Shown here: one piece after another, positions 8,756-18,602 of the stretch
How positions within the stretch are numbered: the stretch's first letter is position 1
How the letters are laid out: every line of letters starts with the position of its first letter
Assembly: GCA_016840085.1 (NCBI GenBank)
Contig: JAEOTA010000022.1
Coordinates: forward strand, 1-64,000
Length of the DNA stretch: 64,000 nt
Source: Promethearchaeota archaeon
Lineage (GTDB): Archaea > Asgardarchaeota > Lokiarchaeia > Sigyniarchaeales > SOKP01
Direction of reading: 5' to 3'
The notes under the pieces: model-generated
What the model saw: only the letters and a program-made list of their open reading frames with translations
Database searches by the model: none
Told to the model about the DNA's origin: nothing
Program-made: the position numbers and the translations under genes

Positions 8756-9435
8756 AATTTATGATCAACCTAATAATTACAACTTTAGTATTTTTTTTTA
8801 AAATTAATCTTGATAATGAAAATAATATTATAGAGTGGTTATCTAACTTTTTTGGATGTGGCAATATGGGGGGAGAGAGAAAAGAGAAAATATTTCTTTA
8901 ATTTCAATTTTAACACAGTACAGCATTTTAATTTTTAATTTCAAGAGCACCACACTAGGAAAGATCGAGAACATGTTTAATCATTACTAAAAAATGCCAA
9001 CATTCCTTTCTCTAAATTATAATATAAAAGAAATCCTAATATGATTTGAATATAAAATTTTTTGAATATTAGTACTTATTATAAAATCCCTTACAGAGAA
9101 ATAATCATCTTTTTACTCAATAAAAAACCTGCAAAGATTCTCTTTTTATATAGACGATTTTTCTTTTTATATTTAAACATAAAATTCAAAAGCTAAAAAA
9201 ATTGAAATTAAAAAAAGCCCAAATGAAATTACACAAATTAATTGGATGTTTAAGTAATTCCACCTTTGAAATTTTTTTCTAAACTTCTTGATAAATTGAA
9301 TTTCTATAATCTTTGCTTCTGGGATGGCACTACAGAGGAGAAAACAATTATCAAATGAAAAAATGAGTAAAATTTTAATGATTAAAAATCTATAAAACTC
9401 TTAGATTAATTTTAATTTATTCAAAAAATCCATAT
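8756..9435. other. Intergenic region holding repeat A copy 1
   Basis: About 680 non-coding bases before the OLD-nuclease gene. The notable content is the ~210-base repeat at 8987-9196, whose second copy lies at 16500-16712. The remaining sequence is AT-rich with no open frame of note. Confidence 0.5.
8987..9196. repeat. Direct repeat A, left copy, flanking the OLD/HEPN/HerA cassette
   Basis: Matches 16500-16712 in the same orientation over about 210 bases with scattered substitutions and small indels. Shared blocks include AATGCCAAC, CCTTTCTCTAA, TTTTTTGAATATTAGA/GT, ATCCCTTACAGAGAAATAA, AACCTGCAAAGAT, CTCTTTTTATATAG and AAACATAAAATTCAAAAG. It does not encode protein in any frame. It ends about 240 bases before the first cassette gene. 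Confidence 0.85.
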
Positions 9436-11847
9436 ATGGTGTTAATTTTGGAATTGCAACTAAAAGAAATAGGAATTAAAAATTTTCTTAGTTATAAAGA
9501 TGCTAAATTCAAAGATCTTAAAAATTTTAATGTTCTAATTGGTAAAAATAATTCAGGGAAATCTAATTTGTTTAAACTTTTAGAATTTTTAAGAGAGAGA
9601 TTTAACAGTACAAATTTTAATAAAAATTATCTTTATAATGAAATTGATTCTAAGGCTGAAATTGATTTGAGATTTCTTTTATCAGAAACTCTTCGAGAAA
9701 AAATTTTTCAAAAATTATATAGAGGGAATTATTTACAAAAAGCCTTTATTCACAATGAAACAGATAAAGGATACCTTAAGAGAAATGAATGGAATAAAGA
9801 AGAGATTGCAATTAAATGGTTATTGAATAATGATATTTATAAATTTTTAGATGTTAATCTGAGTTTTTTACCTAATTTAGGTAGAATTATAATCACACGA
9901 ATTTCGATTTATAATGGAAAGTTTGATAAATCTCAGACATTATTTTCAGCAAACTTCGTAAACAACTCTTTTAAGACTGAATATTTAGATTTAGGGGAAT
10001 TATTATCAAGAGATAAGCCTCTCTTATATTTTTTTTCAGATTTTAATTCAACAGAAATTGGTTTTAATCAAAGTCCATTAAATGATATATTTATCAACGC
10101 TAAAAATTTCAATAAAAATCCTGTTTTACATATCTTATTAGAATCTCTTTCAAAAAACTTTTTTAACGCTCTTCATCATATTCCTGATAAGAGGAAATTT
10201 AATCCCGATACAGAGAGAGAAAATATAGCTAATACTAATCTTACTCCAGACGGAACTAACTTTGTCAAATTCATCCATAAAAAAAAATCCTTCAATGAAG
10301 ATGAGTGGTTGAATGAATTTATTGAAAGACTTAGGAATTATATGCCTGAAATAGAAAGATTAGGAGATACTATAGATGCAAATTCTGATCGAGCTATGCT
10401 AATATCAAAAGAAAAAGGATTGGATATGGAATTGAAGTACGAAAATATGGGTGCTGGTATATTGAATATTGCACTTTTTATAGCATATATAATGGAATTA
10501 GAAGATGAGAGTATTTTGTGTATTGAAGAACCAGAATTATTTATATTTCCAGGTCTGCAAAAACTAGTTCGAGATGAGTTTTTAAGAAGTAGTTCGAATA
10601 ATCAGATTTTTATTACAACACACTCACCACATTTTCTTTCGAGAGATTTCAATAATTCTGCAATATATCAGATTAAAAAGATTGATAACTCAACCTCAGT
10701 TATGAAGATTTCAGATGAAAATCTTTTTGAGGTGTTTAAAGAATTAGATTTAAATCTATACGATTATCTTCTCTATGACGGGATTTTGTTTGTGGAAGGT
10801 CAAGATGACCTAAATGTATTTAAAATTATTTCAGATGAACTTTTTGAACCAAAATTTAAAATTATTCAATGTTATGGTAAAAAAAAATTTATTTTTTATG
10901 CAGAAGCTGAAATTTTACATCTACTAACCAAAAGCGACTTAAAATTTCTATTTTTATTAGATTTAGACAGAGGTAACGAAAATATTTGGTTAAAAATTAA
11001 AGATGATAAACTTAAAGAAATTATAGAAGAACACACTCTTAAACTTTTCTCTTATGAAATTGAGAATATTTTTCTTCAACCAATACTAATTATTGATTAT
11101 TTATTCACTAAAAATAAGATTCAAAACTTAGTTGTGGATTCTAGATGGCTATTCGAAAATTTAGAACGCATTTTTATTAAGAAAGGTAAAAATAATTTAA
11201 AATATATCTTAAAAAAATTTATTGATTCTAACTATGATTGGTTTGGGAAAGATGATTATGATTACATATATAATGGAACTGAAAATATTAGTGCGTTGGA
11301 TGATATATATAAATATTGGATTGAGAGAACAGAAGAATTATTAAATAAGAAAGATGAATTTTGTGAAATTAAAATTAATGAGAAAGCTAAGCTCGTTGAA
11401 AATTTCAATGAAATTAAAGAAACATATGTTGAACACTTTAATAAAAAAGAATACTTTAAAATTATTTCTGGTAAAGATGTTATTAAAGAATTAAAGGTTC
11501 TTTTAACGAATAAATTTAAATTATCAGAAACTATTTCAGTAGAGAATTTGTCAATGCATCTATTAAAATTTTTAAATGACTATAACTACATACTTCCAGA
11601 AAAAGGAAAGGAACCTAACATTTTTAATTTTAAAGATGAATTTCTAGCATATGAACAACAGAAAATACCAATAACTGAAGAGCAGTTAATTGATTTTATT
11701 AATTATCTTGAAAAATTGAAGAAATTGATTATAGGAATACAAACAAAATTAAACTGTGAATTCCAAAAGAATTTTGAAAGACTAAATCGAATGGATTTCC
11801 AACAGATGTTTAATTTCTTAATTAAAAGATGGAATCTGAATTTGTAA
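9436..11847 (+). CDS. OLD-family AAA ATPase with TOPRIM nuclease domain
   Basis: An 803-residue protein. The N-terminus is an SMC/RecF-like ABC ATPase (IGIKNFLSYKDAKFKDL), with Walker A GKNNSGKS at residues 36-43. The signature and Walker B region (NMGAGILNIALF, then SILCIEEPELFIFP and the H-loop FITTHSPHFLSRD) lie around residues 338-400. A TOPRIM domain follows: catalytic Glu454 in FVEGQDDLNVF and the DxD pair Asp509/Asp511 in LLDLDRG. The C-terminal 250 residues are helical and unrecognised. OLD proteins are metal-dependent DNA nickases/nucleases gated by ATP and are effectors in several phage-defence systems (Gabija GajA, PARIS AriA-like architectures). No UvrD-type GajB follows; instead the next genes encode a HEPN/TPR protein and a HerA-like ATPase, all on the same strand. 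Confidence 0.92.
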   Translation: MVLILELQLKEIGIKNFLSYKDAKFKDLKNFNVLIGKNNSGKSNLFKLLEFLRERFNSTNFNKNYLYNEIDSKAEIDLRFLLSETLREKIFQKLYRGNYLQKAFIHNETDKGYLKRNEWNKEEIAIKWLLNNDIYKFLDVNLSFLPNLGRIIITRISIYNGKFDKSQTLFSANFVNNSFKTEYLDLGELLSRDKPLLYFFSDFNSTEIGFNQSPLNDIFINAKNFNKNPVLHILLESLSKNFFNALHHIPDKRKFNPDTERENIANTNLTPDGTNFVKFIHKKKSFNEDEWLNEFIERLRNYMPEIERLGDTIDANSDRAMLISKEKGLDMELKYENMGAGILNIALFIAYIMELEDESILCIEEPELFIFPGLQKLVRDEFLRSSSNNQIFITTHSPHFLSRDFNNSAIYQIKKIDNSTSVMKISDENLFEVFKELDLNLYDYLLYDGILFVEGQDDLNVFKIISDELFEPKFKIIQCYGKKKFIFYAEAEILHLLTKSDLKFLFLLDLDRGNENIWLKIKDDKLKEIIEEHTLKLFSYEIENIFLQPILIIDYLFTKNKIQNLVVDSRWLFENLERIFIKKGKNNLKYILKKFIDSNYDWFGKDDYDYIYNGTENISALDDIYKYWIERTEELLNKKDEFCEIKINEKAKLVENFNEIKETYVEHFNKKEYFKIISGKDVIKELKVLLTNKFKLSETISVENLSMHLLKFLNDYNYILPEKGKEPNIFNFKDEFLAYEQQKIPITEEQLIDFINYLEKLKKLIIGIQTKLNCEFQKNFERLNRMDFQQMFNFLIKRWNLNL

Positions 11848-12105
11848 TATGATTTAATCAGTCAAATCATTAATTTAATTCATTAAATTAATTTTTCCCC
11901 TAAGAATGAGGAGAATATCACAGCAAGACACTAATTATAAAAGAAAATGGGGAAAATAATATATTTGTGTTTGTTTTAAAGAATAATAAGACAAAAAAGT
12001 AATATAACTAATTTAAAATGAAAATTATTTCGATTGAATTCAAGAATCCATTTCAGGTTATATTAATCCAATTAAAATTAACTAAATACAAAATCGGTAT
12101 TTAAG

Positions 12106-14541
12106 ATGGTATTAAATCTTTCAAAATTTAAAGGAATGAAATGCACTCAATGTATTGAAGGTCTTTCACTTAAAAGAAAAAATACAGTTAATTTTGCATA
12201 TTGTGAGAATTGTGGAAAGGTATGGATGCTAGATTATTCTAAAGATGGTAATATAGTGGGATTTGAATGTTATGAACTAAATTTTCTGATTGAATTTAAT
12301 GTTGAGTTACCTTTCAATTTGGGTTTGCCTACAGGGCTTTATTCATATGGTACACCAAATCAACTGAGGATTAGGAGAGATATGTATTATTTTCAAAAAG
12401 GAAATGAATTGGAAAATGTTAGGACAATGCAACCATTTTATTACCCTGAAAAAGAAACCTTTGATAAATTCGGAATGGTTAGGAAAGATCATAAAGATAA
12501 GGGTTTTAAAAGAAAGATGAAAACTGTCTTCTTTAAAAGATTTTCATTATCTGGTATTTTTAAAAGAGGGTTTGAAATCCAAAAGCTCTTAAATGAACCA
12601 AATATGTTAGGGCTCATATACAGAATTCAAAATAAATTCTTGGAATTAGTAAATCAGTTTTTAATGTATTATAGTATTTTTTTTCCAGCGAACAATACAA
12701 AAGGATTAAGTCAACATGAAATAAGACCTATCTCAATATATGAATTCAGTAAATGTTTATTTAACTGCAGAGCAATTATCAACAATAAATCTTATGAAAT
12801 AATCCCGATCATTCAAGATTATACAAATCTCAAAGGATATCCAGACATTTCTTATCTTAATGAAAAAGGAAAATTGGATGAGTTTGAAAAAGTATTACAG
12901 AATCACAAGAATATATCCATTTTAGAATATCAACAGATGTTCATTCTTGCTCGTTCATTATACCGTACAAATAGAAATTTTATGGGAGGGGCAATAATAA
13001 CAATGGCGATGACGTCGTATGAAGCACTTCTATACAGTCTTGAGACGAATCATCCATTTTTTCTAAATTTAAGACTTGTAAGGAAGGATATTTTTAAAAA
13101 ACATCCCGATCTAAAGAAACCTGGGAAAAAATCGTTTGGTTTTCTCGAGTTTTATACAAATTATGCCAGGAGTTCAATTTTTTGGTTAATAAAAAGAGAT
13201 TATATAAATAATTTTGAAAACTCTAAAGAATTGCGCGAGCACTTGAAAAATTTGAATATAATGAGATGGATAAGAAATGATATTGTCCATCGTGCAGAAT
13301 TTAAGAAAAAAGTACAAAAAGAATATAATACTGAAACAGGATTTAAAGATATACATCTTATTAGTTATAAAGATAAAAGGAAAAACAAAGTCTATTCAAT
13401 TGATTTCAATATACTATGGAATAGCTTTCTAAAAATATATGATATTTTAGAAAAAATGATATTAAAAATTAAATACAATAATATTAATTGGGAAATTGAA
13501 TGCATACCAAAATTCGAGTATTTAGGATTTAATACTGAAGAAGGTCGTCACATCTTATCAATGGTCCCCAATATCAATTGGCGAGAAATGAATTCTTATA
13601 AAATTTCAATGGATCCTCCTTCCGTTCCACCAGAATTATTTCCTATTGATTTAAAAACTAATGATAATAAGAAAATCTGTATTAATTTTTCAAAAGAAAC
13701 AGAAAAATTTGAAAGATTTACTTCTATTGAGACTCCAATTAAGTCTTCTTCTAAGGATATTAAAAAATCAATGAAGCAAAAAAAAATTCATATACATTTT
13801 ATGAGGAATGGTCCAAAAATTTATTCAAGTTGTGAAAATTGTGGATATATTTTAGCAATTCATCAACATCATTACTATAAAAATTATAAATGTCCTAAAT
13901 GCAACACAGAATTCGATATACTTAATAAATGGTTAATAAGCGGAAGTGATTATTTAAAGAAATATAATTCTAGAATTGCAATTGAATTTTTTAAAAAAGC
14001 ATTGGAGATAGATTCAGAAAATCCTGAGGTACTAAATAATATCGGTGTATGCTATTTTAATCTTAAAAATTATGAGCAATCAAGAAATCATTTTGAACAA
14101 ATTGATTTGAACTCTATAAAAGATACAAACATAAAAATGGTGGTTATATGTCATAAAGCTATGACTTACTATGAATTAAATCAAAAGAATAAATGTAAAG
14201 AATTGCTTAATAAAGCTTCATTAATTGATCCGGGGAATTGGTTCTTGCTTATAAATCAATGCATTTATCTAACTAATGAAAAACATTCTGATGATGCTTT
14301 GACATTATGTGAAAGTCTAATCGAGAAAGATGAATTTAATCCTGACTTAATGTACTTAAAATCACGTATTTTGACACAAAAAAGAAAATATTCTGATGCC
14401 GTCGCACTTTTATCAAATGCAATCAATCTGGATCCGTCATTAAGAAATAAAGCAATGGAACAAGTAGATTTCGAACCGCTGAAAGATTTAGATGATTTTA
14501 AAAGTATCTTAAATGAAGGAATAAATAATGAAAATGAGTGA
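12106..14541 (+). CDS. Zinc ribbon - HEPN-like - zinc ribbon - TPR protein
   Basis: An 811-residue protein. Residues 10-45 hold a zinc ribbon with two CxxC pairs (CTQC and CENCGKVW). A long middle region contains a helical block ending in RWIRNDIVHR, where Arg390-x4-His395 fits the HEPN RNase motif. A second zinc ribbon (CENCG and CPKC, about residues 577-605) is followed by at least three TPR-like repeats to the end (SRIAIEFFKKALEIDSENPE, then ANLG-type NNIGVCYFNLKNYEQS, and YSDAVALLSNAINLDPS). TPRs usually bind partner proteins and HEPN domains usually cleave RNA. It begins 258 bases after the OLD gene and precedes the HerA-like gene by 174 bases, so it is the middle member of a repeat-flanked cassette. 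Sensor/effector role is inferred; I know no named family with this order. Confidence 0.85.
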   Translation: MVLNLSKFKGMKCTQCIEGLSLKRKNTVNFAYCENCGKVWMLDYSKDGNIVGFECYELNFLIEFNVELPFNLGLPTGLYSYGTPNQLRIRRDMYYFQKGNELENVRTMQPFYYPEKETFDKFGMVRKDHKDKGFKRKMKTVFFKRFSLSGIFKRGFEIQKLLNEPNMLGLIYRIQNKFLELVNQFLMYYSIFFPANNTKGLSQHEIRPISIYEFSKCLFNCRAIINNKSYEIIPIIQDYTNLKGYPDISYLNEKGKLDEFEKVLQNHKNISILEYQQMFILARSLYRTNRNFMGGAIITMAMTSYEALLYSLETNHPFFLNLRLVRKDIFKKHPDLKKPGKKSFGFLEFYTNYARSSIFWLIKRDYINNFENSKELREHLKNLNIMRWIRNDIVHRAEFKKKVQKEYNTETGFKDIHLISYKDKRKNKVYSIDFNILWNSFLKIYDILEKMILKIKYNNINWEIECIPKFEYLGFNTEEGRHILSMVPNINWREMNSYKISMDPPSVPPELFPIDLKTNDNKKICINFSKETEKFERFTSIETPIKSSSKDIKKSMKQKKIHIHFMRNGPKIYSSCENCGYILAIHQHHYYKNYKCPKCNTEFDILNKWLISGSDYLKKYNSRIAIEFFKKALEIDSENPEVLNNIGVCYFNLKNYEQSRNHFEQIDLNSIKDTNIKMVVICHKAMTYYELNQKNKCKELLNKASLIDPGNWFLLINQCIYLTNEKHSDDALTLCESLIEKDEFNPDLMYLKSRILTQKRKYSDAVALLSNAINLDPSLRNKAMEQVDFEPLKDLDDFKSILNEGINNENE

Positions 14542-14715
14542 AAAAGAGAAAGAGAGTTATTATAATAAGATCAGCAATTTAGCTAAAATCCTAAAATTTT
14601 ATTTTTGAAGTGATAAAAGAATGAGAATTAAAAAAATTTTAATGGAGCACTATAATAAGTTTTTAAAATTTTTGTTTAGTGGTGTTTTTAACAATGACTT
14701 AAAAATTAAGGGTAT

Positions 14716-16469
14716 ATGCTTCCTTTAAGATTAAATTTTGCTCTAAATCTTATTTTATTATTACTAACTATTCTCTACTATTTCTCACGGAAAAAGGAAC
14801 ATCCTGCACAGAAAATCAAGAATGTTCTTATTACATTTTTCATTATTATGTGTTCTCTTTTCTTTCTAAATTTAGATTCTTTAATCTTTTCTCAAGATTT
14901 AGATTCAATAGAAAATATGATCTTTGGTGGTTTCTCTCCAATAATATTAATCAGTTCACTTATTATATTCATTAATTCATATTTTATAGTAGAACAAGAC
15001 ATTATTGAATTAGACACCCCCTCCAGATATAAATCCAGAAAAGGAACTATTAAACTCGGAAAAACAATGAAAAAAAAAAGAATGAAACATAAATTCTTCC
15101 TTTCATTGAAGGACCTTGAAAGGCATATGTTTGTTTGTGGCGCTACTGGAACAGGCAAAACCAACTTTTTACAATATTTTTTAATGAACTTTAAAAAACG
15201 CTATAATATACCATTCCTATTAGTAGAGTTCAAAGGTGAATATATTTTTCTCCAAGATAAAATAGAAGATTTATTAATAATTAGACCTGGAGAAAACTTT
15301 TCAATGAATATATTTAATCCAGAAGGGGCTAATCCAGAAATTCATGCTGAAAGGATTTTTGATATTTTAAAAAGTGGTCAATTTCTAGACGACCACGCGG
15401 AATTTTCACCCCAAATGCAAAAAGTGTTAGTAGATATCTTAACAATAATTTGTAGCAATCCTCGCCTTCAAAGTTGGAATGGCTTTTATAGAGAGTGTGG
15501 AAAATACTTAGAAGACCAGAAAAAAAAATCCCAATGGTCCATCAAACTCTTATTAGTATCCAAAATAGAATTAGAAGATTTTCGATAGGACCAATAAAAG
15601 CTGTTTTTGCTACAAGATATAAATTAAAAATTAGGGATCTATTCGATAAAAACATATTAATAGATCTAAGCTCTATTATCCGCTTAGGTGGAGAAAAAGA
15701 GGATGCCTTATTCTTTCTAAATATGATCTTAAAATATTTATGGGACAAAAATTTAACATATGGAGCGTATAACTTTAAGGGGATAAAGCACATAACAATT
15801 GTCGAAGATGCACAATATTTTGCGCCAAAAGATAAATCTTCTCAAACAAAAATATCATCTTATCTTGAAGATATTGCGTTATTACAAAGAGGAACTGGGG
15901 AATGCTTAATCTCGATCGCAACACGACCTAATGTAAGCGCAGAGATTCTAGCTAATTGTGGTGTGTTAATAACTTTTAAAAATTATATGTCAAAAGATTT
16001 CCTAAGCAAATTATTAAATCTGAGTGAAGAAAACGAGGATTATTTGTCTTACTTAGAAGAAGGTCAGTGTATAGCACGGGTAAATTCCATCAAAAAACCT
16101 TTTTTACTGTGGATACCATACATTGAAAGGCATTGGCTAAAGAGAGGAGACGTTAATAGAAAAAACAAAATGATCTTAAAAAAGTTTAAAGAGCAAGACG
16201 AAAGAATATCACAAACTACAAATGTATCAAACCCTAAAGTTGAAAACTCTAAGAAAATCTCTCAAAGCGAACGAAACAATCAACATATGGATAAGAATTT
16301 TATAGAAGTTGCTAAAATGAAATATTTTATTGATAACATGTATAATGATGATACAAATACTAAAAAAGAGTTTAATCCGCAAAATTATAGAAAATGCCCT
16401 GAATGCTTTTCAATAATCGAGAAAGCACATAAAAATTGCCCTTATTGCGGATCATTAAAGAAAATATGA
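14716..16469 (+). CDS. Membrane-anchored HerA/FtsK-family ATPase, interrupted by a frameshift at an A9 tract
   Basis: Two overlapping frames (14716-15588 and 15495-16469) together encode about 584 residues. The N-terminus has two to three transmembrane helices (residues about 5-25, 37-55, 70-92). Then comes the HerA-like ATPase: Walker A GATGTGKT at residues 142-149, the family-typical VEFKGEY and GENFSMNIFNP blocks, then in the second frame LIDLSSI, the Walker B-like ITIVEDAQYFAP, and the sensor region SIATRPNVSAEIL. A C-terminal zinc ribbon (CPEC, CPYCG) ends the protein. The frames join at nine A residues (15520-15528, codons AAA AAA AAA); a -1 shift or one more A restores a single protein. 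This may be programmed frameshifting, an inactivating mutation or a homopolymer error. HerA-type pumps move DNA or proteins; this one would sit on the membrane. Last gene of the cassette. Confidence 0.8.
15520..15528 (+). other. A9 slippery tract at the frame junction of the HerA-like gene
   Basis: The upstream frame reads CAG AAA AAA AAA TCC and stops at 15588. The downstream frame reads AAA ATC CCA across the same bases. Three identical lysine codons in a row allow a -1 slip with full re-pairing, so recoding is mechanically possible; a missing base in the assembly is equally possible. Confidence 0.7.
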
Positions 16470-16816
16470 ATAACGCCATTTATAGAATGTTTATTTTTAG
16501 CTAAAAAAATGCCAACTTTCCTTTCTCTAATTCATAATCTACAAGAAATCCTGATACGGTTTGTAAACTATATTTTTTGAATATTAGAGATTATTATAAC
16601 ATCCCTTACAGAGAAATAACTATCTTTTTATTCAATAAAAAAACCTGCAAAGATACTCTTTTTATATAGGCGATTTCTCTTTTTATAATTAAACATAAAA
16701 TTCAAAAGATAAAATTATGTTCAACTCAGGTAAAGAATTTAATCAAAAGAAGCTTTTTTTACATTTTAATGGTTTAGTAGACGAATATATGAATAGGATC
16801 GTTGGGAAACATAAAA
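16470..16816. other. Non-coding region between convergent genes holding repeat A copy 2
   Basis: About 350 bases between the HerA-like gene and the convergent TPR gene. Most of it is the right copy of repeat A (16500-16712). No open frame of note. Confidence 0.5.
16500..16712. repeat. Direct repeat A, right copy
   Basis: Second copy of the ~210-base repeat at 8987-9196, same orientation. It starts about 30 bases after the HerA-like stop codon. Together the copies bracket exactly the three cassette genes (9436-16469), as expected for a unit that was inserted, duplicated or can be excised by recombination. Confidence 0.85.
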
Positions 16817-18082
16817 TTAAATTTTCTCAACTTTAATTGCTTTCCAAGATTCTTTTTGTTTTTTCTTGTCGTAAGAAGGTATTGCTTCACATTTTACTTC
16901 ATCATTATCTTTAACATTTGAGGGTAAAATAGATTTGTCGCATATTATTGATTCTTTTTTAGTATTGATGAAACAGAAAGGTCGATTTTGACGACCCAAA
17001 TTTAAAACACCCATAAATGTCTTTTTTTTTGATTCCTTCATTTTTTGAATTTTAGTATTTATATTTCCTTCTGCTTCCCAAAATTCTTGACAGTGTGAAA
17101 ATATTTGGTTAATTGAACTTAAATTAGAAATATCCGGAAAAGAACCAGATAACTTTTTTATAGAAGACTCTATATCTTCTGGAACAGTCCAACCTTCCTT
17201 TTCTCGAATTAGTTTACTTAATATAAAATGATATAATGCTTCTTTATCTTTTCCTAATTCAACACATAAATTTCCAATTCTATGATAAATATTTACCATT
17301 ATTTTCATAGACTTATTTAAAATCGCAGCTTGATAGAACATTTTCAACGCATTATCTTTAACATTCATCTTCAATAACAAATCTGCATAATCTTTGTAAA
17401 TCCACCAATCTTTTTTATATCTCATTAACTCTTCATATATTTTTGCTGAAACCTCATATCTCTCTGACTCTTTAAAAGATTTAGCTTTTAAATTAAGAAA
17501 GAATTCCTTAATTTGGGGAAACTCATTAATGCATTCATCAATATTAGAAATAACTTCCTCATATTGCCCAATTTTTAGTAATGCCTTATAATAATTATAT
17601 TTCCATCGAGATTTATCACTCCATTTTGTACCTTTTATAAAATCTTTACTTAAATCCTCAATATTCACTTTTTTTAGCCATTTAATTGCATTTTGTAACT
17701 TTTCGTGATTATCTGCTAGTTTTAATAATTTGAAAGCAATTTTTTTTAGTATAATAGGATTAAATGTTATTTTATCGATTTTTTTAGCAACAATTAATGC
17801 TTCAGTAAAACTATTAACTTGTTTAAATGGACCACTTACGAGAGTCCAAGCAACCTCATTTTTTACCCAATCTATTGTGGGAAATAAATCTATTAGACTC
17901 TTAGCAAAAGAAACAGCATATTCAAAATTTTCTAATTTTCTTAAACAATGAAGCAAACCAGCACCTGTATATGCATCTTTTAAAATATCCCAACTTTGTT
18001 TATAATATTCCAATGCCTCTTCATATTTGTTTTCTTTCCTTAAAATATTTGCTTTAATAGCTAAATCTTTTGGTTTCATCAT
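16817..18082 (-). CDS. TPR-repeat protein with possible C-terminal cold-shock/OB-like domain
   Basis: About 420 residues. Residues 1-300 are TPR-like helical repeats (KANILRKENKYEEALEYYKQ, then NYYKALLKIGQYEEVISNI, and HRIGNLCVELGKDKEALYHF). The last 65 residues (KTFMGVLNLGRQNRPFCFI, then DNDEVKCEAIPSYDKKK) have the beta-strand rhythm of a cold-shock/OB fold with aromatic residues in place, which would bind RNA or ssDNA. I chose the tandem ATGs at 18077-18082: a TATA-like element at 18108-18120 would place transcription start almost exactly there, and the longer frame to 18151 would add an odd hydrophobic leader lying over the promoter. The nearby NLR-like protein (20533) also ends in TPRs plus a cold-shock domain, hinting at a shared ligand. 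Confidence 0.75.
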   Translation of the reverse strand: MMKPKDLAIKANILRKENKYEEALEYYKQSWDILKDAYTGAGLLHCLRKLENFEYAVSFAKSLIDLFPTIDWVKNEVAWTLVSGPFKQVNSFTEALIVAKKIDKITFNPIILKKIAFKLLKLADNHEKLQNAIKWLKKVNIEDLSKDFIKGTKWSDKSRWKYNYYKALLKIGQYEEVISNIDECINEFPQIKEFFLNLKAKSFKESERYEVSAKIYEELMRYKKDWWIYKDYADLLLKMNVKDNALKMFYQAAILNKSMKIMVNIYHRIGNLCVELGKDKEALYHFILSKLIREKEGWTVPEDIESSIKKLSGSFPDISNLSSINQIFSHCQEFWEAEGNINTKIQKMKESKKKTFMGVLNLGRQNRPFCFINTKKESIICDKSILPSNVKDNDEVKCEAIPSYDKKKQKESWKAIKVEKI

Positions 18083-18107
18083 TAATAATCCATTGCCTTT
18101 TGGAAAT

Positions 18108-18120
18108 CTATATATAATTA
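18108..18120 (-). promoter_or_regulatory. TATA box of the TPR/OB gene
   Basis: Read on the minus strand this is TAATTATATATAG, about 25-30 bases upstream of the tandem ATG at 18077-18082, the spacing expected for a leaderless archaeal transcript. Confidence 0.5.
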
Positions 18121-18155
18121 TTAAAGTAAATTGAAAATATATATTTTTCAATAAA

Positions 18156-18383
18156 TGTGATTATACTAGCATAGAATATCAAAAAATTATTAATAGATTA
18201 AAAACAACAGATAGATTTCATAGGGGTTATGTACAATTTTATTCGAACAGTAATCTGTTTGTTCAAAAAATTAATAAAAAATATAAATTCAATCTCCCGC
18301 TTTTGTTGAGACAATCTAGCAAGGTTTTTCAGCTCTACGAGAAAAATTTCATGCAAAAATACAAAATTTTATTTACTAAATGA
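18156..18383 (+). pseudogene. Open coding-like fragment without a start codon
   Basis: A 75-codon frame with protein-like composition (RFHRGYVQFYSNSNLFVQK, then PLLLRQSSKVFQLYEKNFM) but no ATG/GTG/TTG in a sensible place, overlapping the promoter of the divergent TPR gene. Probably debris of an older gene. Not recognised. Confidence 0.25.
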
Positions 18384-18602
18384 TTAAATTCTAAATGAAT
18401 TAATCATAAAAAATTTAAGTAAACAGAAGAATTAAGATATTAACCAAAGCAAAAAATCTAAATTCCTAATATGTAACTTTTAATCATTATTAAAATATCC
18501 TTTACTTTTATGGGATTATAACTCAAAATATAAGAAAAATGATACAAATTATAGAATATGAGCTTAATGAATTTCCTCTAATAATTGAAAAAGGTTAGAA
18601 AT

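Noticed and set aside
9436..16469. Gabija system
   Set aside because: GajA-like OLD nuclease is present, but no UvrD/PcrA-like GajB helicase follows; the partners are a HEPN/TPR protein and a HerA-like ATPase.
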